Below, piece by piece: positions 24,519-28,100 of a stretch of DNA of 28,100 nt (position 1 is the stretch's first letter; the number at the start of each line of letters is the position of its first letter). The translations under genes and the position numbers were made by a program. The notes under the pieces were generated by a model. The model did no database searches and was not told the DNA's origin. It worked only from the letters and a program-made list of their open reading frames with translations. Source of the DNA: Candidatus Bathyarchaeum sp. (lineage in GTDB: Archaea > Thermoproteota > Bathyarchaeia > Bathyarchaeales > Bathyarchaeaceae); assembly GCA_003096235.1 (NCBI GenBank), contig PIXT01000010.1, positions 1 to 28,100 of the forward strand. The letters run 5' to 3'.

Positions 24519-25358
24519 TCAGGTTGTTTCTTTAGACATCGTTTTAGCTAGGTTATAGATTACTGGAATCAACAGTATACCCATTGCAATTGCAAATGCC
24601 CATGACACGTTTGCGACAATGTTTGTAACGCCTTCAAATGTAGAAAAGATTGCTCCTGCGCCAATGATCAGAAAAATGCTGTAGAGCACAAATTTTGCGT
24701 ATCCCGCTACAGGTACAAATTCTTTATGGTCATCAGTGATTGATTTGATTAAGCCGTCGGTTAATGCTATTCCTGCACCGATTATCACAAAACCTAAAAT
24801 CAGCGGATAGATAAGCTCGCCGGACAAAAGCATAAGATCTAACGCAATAAGGATTATGACCGCTATCAAACCTATCTGCAAAAGACTCTTCAGCATGTCT
24901 GCTATCTCAACTTTGGCTTTAGGAAAGATCGGCTTGAGCGTGTTTCCCACAAGAGATGACAAAAATCCCACCAAAACGCTGCCAACAACTATTATCACTA
25001 TTCCGCCCAGAAGTCTAGGTAGATAGCCTGCGAGGTCAACCAGAAATTCGCCAATAACGCCTCCAATGTTCAGAATTTGGATTGCTATGATCACAGATAT
25101 GACCAAAATAAACGCTGTAGTGATTCCGCCGATAAATGAAGACATGTCCCAACCTGCGGACCTGAAGGTTTTTCCGGTATCTGTTTCGTCAAAGCTTTTC
25201 TCTATGCCCATCTTTTCGATGGCTTTGTTTACGGCACGTCCAACAAATTTTCCGACTAAATATCCGATTATCACAATGACTACGGCGGCGATAATGGCAG
25301 GCAAAGCACCGACAACATCTGACAGCATATCATTTAGTAATTCTTCAAGATTAGACAA
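24519..25358 (-). CDS. Conserved-TM-helix membrane protein, related to small mechanosensitive channels
   Basis: A 279-residue integral membrane protein with the repeated 'conserved TM helix' unit (PF05552-like): LPAIIAAVVIVIIGYLVGKF near residue 18 and YLPRLLGGIVIIVVGSVLVG near 108, each followed by an amphipathic stretch, plus six or so other helices. Such proteins accompany or resemble MscS-type channels, but the MscS pore and beta domain are absent. The open frame runs 79 codons further upstream, but I start at TTG 25358: GGGGGA is eight bases before it, and a TATA box (CTTATAA, 25395-25401) would start the message near 25373, inside the longer frame. The longer start would add an odd cysteine-bearing soluble segment. 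Confidence 0.82.
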   Translation of the reverse strand: MSNLEELLNDMLSDVVGALPAIIAAVVIVIIGYLVGKFVGRAVNKAIEKMGIEKSFDETDTGKTFRSAGWDMSSFIGGITTAFILVISVIIAIQILNIGGVIGEFLVDLAGYLPRLLGGIVIIVVGSVLVGFLSSLVGNTLKPIFPKAKVEIADMLKSLLQIGLIAVIILIALDLMLLSGELIYPLILGFVIIGAGIALTDGLIKSITDDHKEFVPVAGYAKFVLYSIFLIIGAGAIFSTFEGVTNIVANVSWAFAIAMGILLIPVIYNLAKTMSKETT

Positions 25359-25394
25359 ATTGTTGTTCCCCCATCCACAAGTTGTTGATTTTTT

Positions 25395-25401
25395 CTTATA
25401 A
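25395..25401 (-). promoter_or_regulatory. TATA box deciding the start of the conserved-TM-helix gene
   Basis: TTATAAG on the minus strand, about 40 bases before TTG 25358. The predicted start site (near 25373) leaves a 15-base leader containing the GGGGGA ribosome site, which rules against the longer reading frame as the main product. Confidence 0.5.
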
Positions 25402-25760
25402 CATTTCGCATGCCTGTTGTCTTCTCTAATCAGCTTTGGCTTAAATTCGGTCAAAGTAGCAAGCAACACAGCATTGAAATCTACTCTAGTTGTAGAACCT
25501 GCCTTAGCGATTCCGCCAACGATTTCTCCCAGCGCAGAGTCACATCTTGTGTTAGTGGCTCCTGGACACACAAACAAATCGTTTACCTTAACCACAACTG
25601 CAACAACAACGCCCTGCAGATACGTTATTCATTTGCATGTATGAGATAGAACCATCAAAAACAATGGTCGCCCCGGAAAATGTGCGGACTCAACTGTGGG
25701 ATTATGTTTGCTAGAAGAAACCTAACTACAATGAAGCAACAAACATGTTCTTTCTTTTTG

Positions 25761-25815
25761 TTTTCTGAAAAAAAGGCTGTTTTCAACAATGAACCTCTAT
25801 TAGGACACTAATATG
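25761..25815 (+). repeat. Dispersed intergenic repeat, copy C (possible 146-bp element to 25906)
   Basis: 55 bp matching copy B at 51 of 54 aligned bases plus one inserted A, and copy A over the 42-bp core. The distal block CCTGCTCG-2 bases-TTTTTCTTT lies at 25888-25906, as in copy B. It is 289 bp upstream of the DUF2589 gene and downstream of no plus-strand gene, so it is not simply a terminator of one. Confidence 0.85.
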
Positions 25816-26103
25816 AATATTGAGTTGGAGATAAAAAAAATCAACCCCAAACGTGCTTAATTGTTTGTGCTCGTATTTACTAAAACACCTGCTCGTTTTT
25901 TCTTTTGTTTTCCTTGTTTACTCAATATTTGTGATGGATTCTTTTTTTCGTTTAGATGAAAAGCGAAGTGTTGATGATTGTTTTGTTGTTTGCATGTTAC
26001 ATCATTTGATTAGTCATTTGTTTTTTGGGGTGTATTTGTATTCTACAGATAGACGAATATGTTTATTAAGAGTTAAGATTTAAGATAAGTATTAGGTGAA
26101 AAA

Positions 26104-26757
26104 ATGCCCACACCCGGACAAGAATTATCAAGCATAGATTTTGAATCAATGATAGGCGGACCATTAGTTGCAGTAATTAATGCCCAAGCCCAAGCAGCAA
26201 TGACAACAGTGAACTTCATAAAAGAAGTAGGATTCAAAAAACCAAAAACCGAAGGAATCGCAGGAGACGACACAGCCACTGAAGAGCCAATTTATGTCAC
26301 ATTCAAATACCCAAAAGAACTCAGCCCATATCAGCCAGCAACCCCAGGCGACCCTGAAGCAGACCCTGCTGTTCCAGCAACAGATGCAGTGCCAGCAGTA
26401 TATGAAACACAACAACTACAAGTACCCATACTGACCCTTTTACCCATTCCATTCATTCGAATTGATGAAACCACAGTGGACTTTAACGCAAAAATTAATT
26501 CAGTATCATACCGAAAAACAGATACAAACCTAAAAATCGACACTTCAACCGAGGCAAAAGCAGGTTGGCTATTTGGTTCAGCCAAATTGAAGGTGTCAAC
26601 TTCATACCAACGAAAAACCACACAAGGCAACACAGTCAACAGAACTTACTCTTTAGCAGTTCATGTCAAAGCAGTTCAAGATGAAATGCCTGCAGGAATG
26701 GAAAAGATGTTAAGCATCCTTGAAGGAGCCATAACATCAACACCAGCGAGTGCATAA
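26104..26757 (+). CDS. DUF2589-family protein
   Basis: A 217-residue soluble protein of the DUF2589 family. The N-terminal signature SSIDFESMIGGPLVAVINAQ and QAQAAMTTVNFIKEVGF (8-43) is clear, followed by IYVTFKYPKEL, an Ala/Pro-rich insert (about 80-100, DPEADPAVPATDAVPAVYE), then LTLLPIPFIRIDETTVDFNAKI and a beta-rich domain ending RTYSLAVHVKAVQDEMPAGMEKMLSILE. The helix-then-sandwich plan suggests self-assembly. ATG 26104 has AGGTGA six bases upstream and a TATA-like box near 26060. It opens a cassette with the next two genes. The family is known from bacteria, but I know of no assigned function. Confidence 0.85.
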   Translation: MPTPGQELSSIDFESMIGGPLVAVINAQAQAAMTTVNFIKEVGFKKPKTEGIAGDDTATEEPIYVTFKYPKELSPYQPATPGDPEADPAVPATDAVPAVYETQQLQVPILTLLPIPFIRIDETTVDFNAKINSVSYRKTDTNLKIDTSTEAKAGWLFGSAKLKVSTSYQRKTTQGNTVNRTYSLAVHVKAVQDEMPAGMEKMLSILEGAITSTPASA

Positions 26758-26765
26758 ACTCACCC

Positions 26766-26781
26766 CACTTTTTCTTTTTTT
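26766..26781 (+). terminator. T-tract between the first two genes of the DUF2589 cassette
   Basis: ACTTTTTCTTTTTTTG, about ten bases after the DUF2589 stop, is a good archaeal T-tract terminator. Partial termination here would make more DUF2589 product than downstream proteins. Confidence 0.4.
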
Positions 26782-26799
26782 GTTTAGGAGAAAAAATAA

Positions 26800-27483
26800 A
26801 TGCCAAACCTTGGAGATTATTTAGGAAATCTAATTGCTGAAGTAACCATTGCAAGAATGCAAGCAGACATTGAAGCAGTAAGAGTTGCAGAATTGTATTC
26901 CAGTCACCCCTTGTTGCGTAATATGCCCATTCCACATTTTCGTTTGCCAGCTGTTGAGTTGGATGTTCCTGTTGTAATTAAAAATTTGCAAGCCTCAGAT
27001 TCTGAAAAGGCGCCGAGGGGAACTCCTTCTCTTGCCGAAACACGGGTTGTTTTCAATAAGGTTTTAGCGAAAACTCTTAGTGAGGAGAAAATTCGTTTGA
27101 GTTCAAAACAAAATATTGCTTTGAAAAAAGCCCTTGATAGCAAAGTTTTGTCCTTAACTCAACCCAGAGAGGTTGCCGTGGATGTTAATCGAGCGGCTAA
27201 AGAGTTCAGTAGCATTGCAGCTAAAACTTTGGCTTCTTCTAGTTTGAATAATAAAGCTAAAGAAGAGTTAGAAAAGAAAATCGCCGAATTAGCGCGGGTG
27301 GAGTTTTTAAATCTTAGAAAGGAACCTTCAAGACTGCAAGTTTTGGTGAACACTACGGATATTCGTGAAGCAGGTCCAATAGAGAATATCACTAGATTGC
27401 ATTTGAAAATAACTGAAGAAGCTTTTGAATGGACAAGTATTGATTCTGACGGAAAGAAAGAAGATCGACTGGTTGTAGAGTAG
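26800..27483 (+). CDS. DUF2589-cassette protein, unknown function
   Basis: A 227-residue soluble protein. The N terminus is an amphipathic helix (LGDYLGNLIAEVTIARMQADI, AVRVAELYSSHPLL) followed by a proline-rich strand region PIPHFRLPAVELDVPVVIK; residues 75-175 are helical (SEEKIRLSSKQNIALKKALD; AAKEFSSIAAKTLASSS); the C terminus is a beta strand set. The PIPHFRLPxxxLDVPV stretch parallels PIPFIRIDETTVDFNAKI of the DUF2589 protein, suggesting a shared strand arrangement. ATG 26800 has AGGAG nine bases before it. It belongs with the genes either side by close spacing (42 and 7 bp). I do not recognise a named family. Confidence 0.75.
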   Translation: MPNLGDYLGNLIAEVTIARMQADIEAVRVAELYSSHPLLRNMPIPHFRLPAVELDVPVVIKNLQASDSEKAPRGTPSLAETRVVFNKVLAKTLSEEKIRLSSKQNIALKKALDSKVLSLTQPREVAVDVNRAAKEFSSIAAKTLASSSLNNKAKEELEKKIAELARVEFLNLRKEPSRLQVLVNTTDIREAGPIENITRLHLKITEEAFEWTSIDSDGKKEDRLVVE

Positions 27484-27490
27484 AGTCTTC

Positions 27491-28066
27491 ATGTTACGTG
27501 TTATTAACCTGGAAGAGATTCAGAATCTTTTGTTGCGAGTCCCAGACATTGTTGCACTTTGTGAAAAAGGAGATTTTGGGGTCGTTGCTGCAGTGAAAAA
27601 GTGGTTGATTCAAATGGAGATGACCCTTAAGAACAATAAATTATCGGTTTCGGCTAATGTTGCAGCTTGTAGGGGACTTTTAATTTCCGCTGAGCAGGGC
27701 AATATTCCTTCTGGGATTAATTTTAAGGGGAGAATCACCAGACGAAAGGTTCGAGAGGCAACTGCTAGTCGTTGCATCAGTGAAACTGTTAAAATCGTTT
27801 CTGACAGAATCCAAAAGGATGCCGAAAGGGTTGAAGAAGCTGAGCGGATAATTAGACAGTTGGTTTCAATTGCGAAAGCTAAAGGGCTAATTGTTGATGT
27901 TCCCCAAGGAAATAATTTTAGCGATGCCTTAAAGTACATTTGGAAAAGCATGTCTACGGATCAAGTGTTAACTCAAGGGGCAGTAAGTGTGGAAGGTCTT
28001 GTGGGTCCTCATGATGCTCTTATTTTGTTGGATCGCACAATAACAGCTGACAAACAAAAAAGTTGA
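27491..28066 (+). CDS. DUF2589-cassette helical protein, unknown function
   Basis: A 191-residue protein, mostly alpha-helical, with no signal or membrane helix. Features: an N-terminal helical section (NLEEIQNLLLRVPDIVALCE; GVVAAVKKWLIQMEMTL), a basic middle (RITRRKVREATASRCISETV), coiled coil (SDRIQKDAERVEEAERIIRQ) and a glycine-rich end GAVSVEGLVGPHDALILLD. ATG 27491 lies seven bases after the stop of the preceding gene with GTAGAG as a weak ribosome site. Third member of the cassette; more genes may follow beyond the window. No family recognised. Confidence 0.72.
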   Translation: MLRVINLEEIQNLLLRVPDIVALCEKGDFGVVAAVKKWLIQMEMTLKNNKLSVSANVAACRGLLISAEQGNIPSGINFKGRITRRKVREATASRCISETVKIVSDRIQKDAERVEEAERIIRQLVSIAKAKGLIVDVPQGNNFSDALKYIWKSMSTDQVLTQGAVSVEGLVGPHDALILLDRTITADKQKS

Positions 28067-28100
28067 AGCTAAATAATTTGAAAGTGCAAAATTGCGCGCA

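Larger units (their letters stand above)
25359..26103. other. 745-bp region without a confident gene, holding a promoter and repeat element C
   Basis: Contents in order: ribosome site (25367-25372) and minus-strand TATA (25395-25401) of the conserved-TM-helix gene; an open stretch to 25595 in frame with that gene (see findings); repeat copy C (25761-25815) with its distal block at 25888-25906; a T-rich tract to about 26050; and a TATA-like GTTTATTAAG (26059-26068) for the DUF2589 gene. A 76-codon plus-strand frame at 25853-26083 consists of T-rich codons with no ribosome site and is probably not a gene. Confidence 0.5.

Noticed and set aside
19054..25815. Repeats B and C as attL/attR of an integrated element
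   Set aside because: A third copy lies outside in inverted orientation, no integrase is encoded between them, and the enclosed genes are ordinary housekeeping types.
25853..26083. 76-codon plus-strand frame between repeat C and the DUF2589 gene
   Set aside because: T-rich codons give a run of Phe/Val/Leu without helix pattern, no ribosome site is present, and it overlaps the distal end of the repeat element.

Overview
The window reads as chromosomal DNA of an uncultivated archaeon, most likely Thermoproteota of the Bathyarchaeia type. The reasons are the extracellular proteins ending in an 'EFPxW' motif plus a membrane helix and a basic tail, archaeal TATA-like boxes about 25-30 bp before gene starts, frequent GTG/TTG starts decided by GGAG/GAGGTGA ribosome-binding sites, a Zn-dependent deacetylase of the histone-deacetylase fold, an archaeal winged-helix protein, and an Smc5/6-like SMC. 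I see no rRNA, tRNA, transposase, integrase or CRISPR array. The lineage call is an inference from protein features.

Layout. 1-5.8 kb, all on the minus strand: a family 2 glycosyltransferase and a small EamA/SMR-type membrane protein (a probable lipid-linked sugar pair), a 1186-residue anchored surface glycoprotein, and a membrane-anchored molybdopterin oxidoreductase with a near-palindromic operator candidate at its promoter. 5.9-9.2 kb, plus strand: a new 57-residue membrane protein, then a secreted-protein block (NosD-like beta-helix, Kelch propeller, FxLYD protein), two of which carry the EFPxW sorting-like tail. 9.3-12.7 kb, minus strand: a tight three-gene operon of a short Smc5-like SMC, a kleisin-like protein and a tandem winged-helix (KITE-like) protein. 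This is the strongest candidate for an unusual system in the window. 12.8-14.6 kb: a VOC protein, a small helical protein and a ZIP metal transporter, the last two with promoter palindromes. 14.8-16.5 kb: a divergent redox/sulfur cluster (ferredoxin-type protein plus a Cys-rich zinc protein against a DsrE-family protein) around a perfect 22-bp palindrome.

16.6-25.4 kb: a thioredoxin-fold DUF255 protein overlapping endonuclease III, a winged-helix regulator, a coiled-coil membrane protein, a deacetylase divergent from a rhomboid protease, a DUF123/Uri nuclease-like protein, a secreted paralogue of the N-terminal part of the large surface protein, and a conserved-TM-helix (mechanosensitive-channel-related) protein. 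26.1-28.1 kb, plus strand: a three-gene DUF2589 cassette of unknown role that may continue past the window end.

A dispersed repeat of about 42-55 bp occurs three times in intergenic DNA (13.7, 19.1 and 25.8 kb). Two copies appear to be the conserved ends of 146-bp elements with variable middles, which may be a small RNA or a mobile/regulatory element. The first 125 bp and the intergenic gaps not listed hold nothing I can support. Starts given here were moved from the longest open frame where a ribosome-binding site, TATA box or gene junction favoured a shorter protein.
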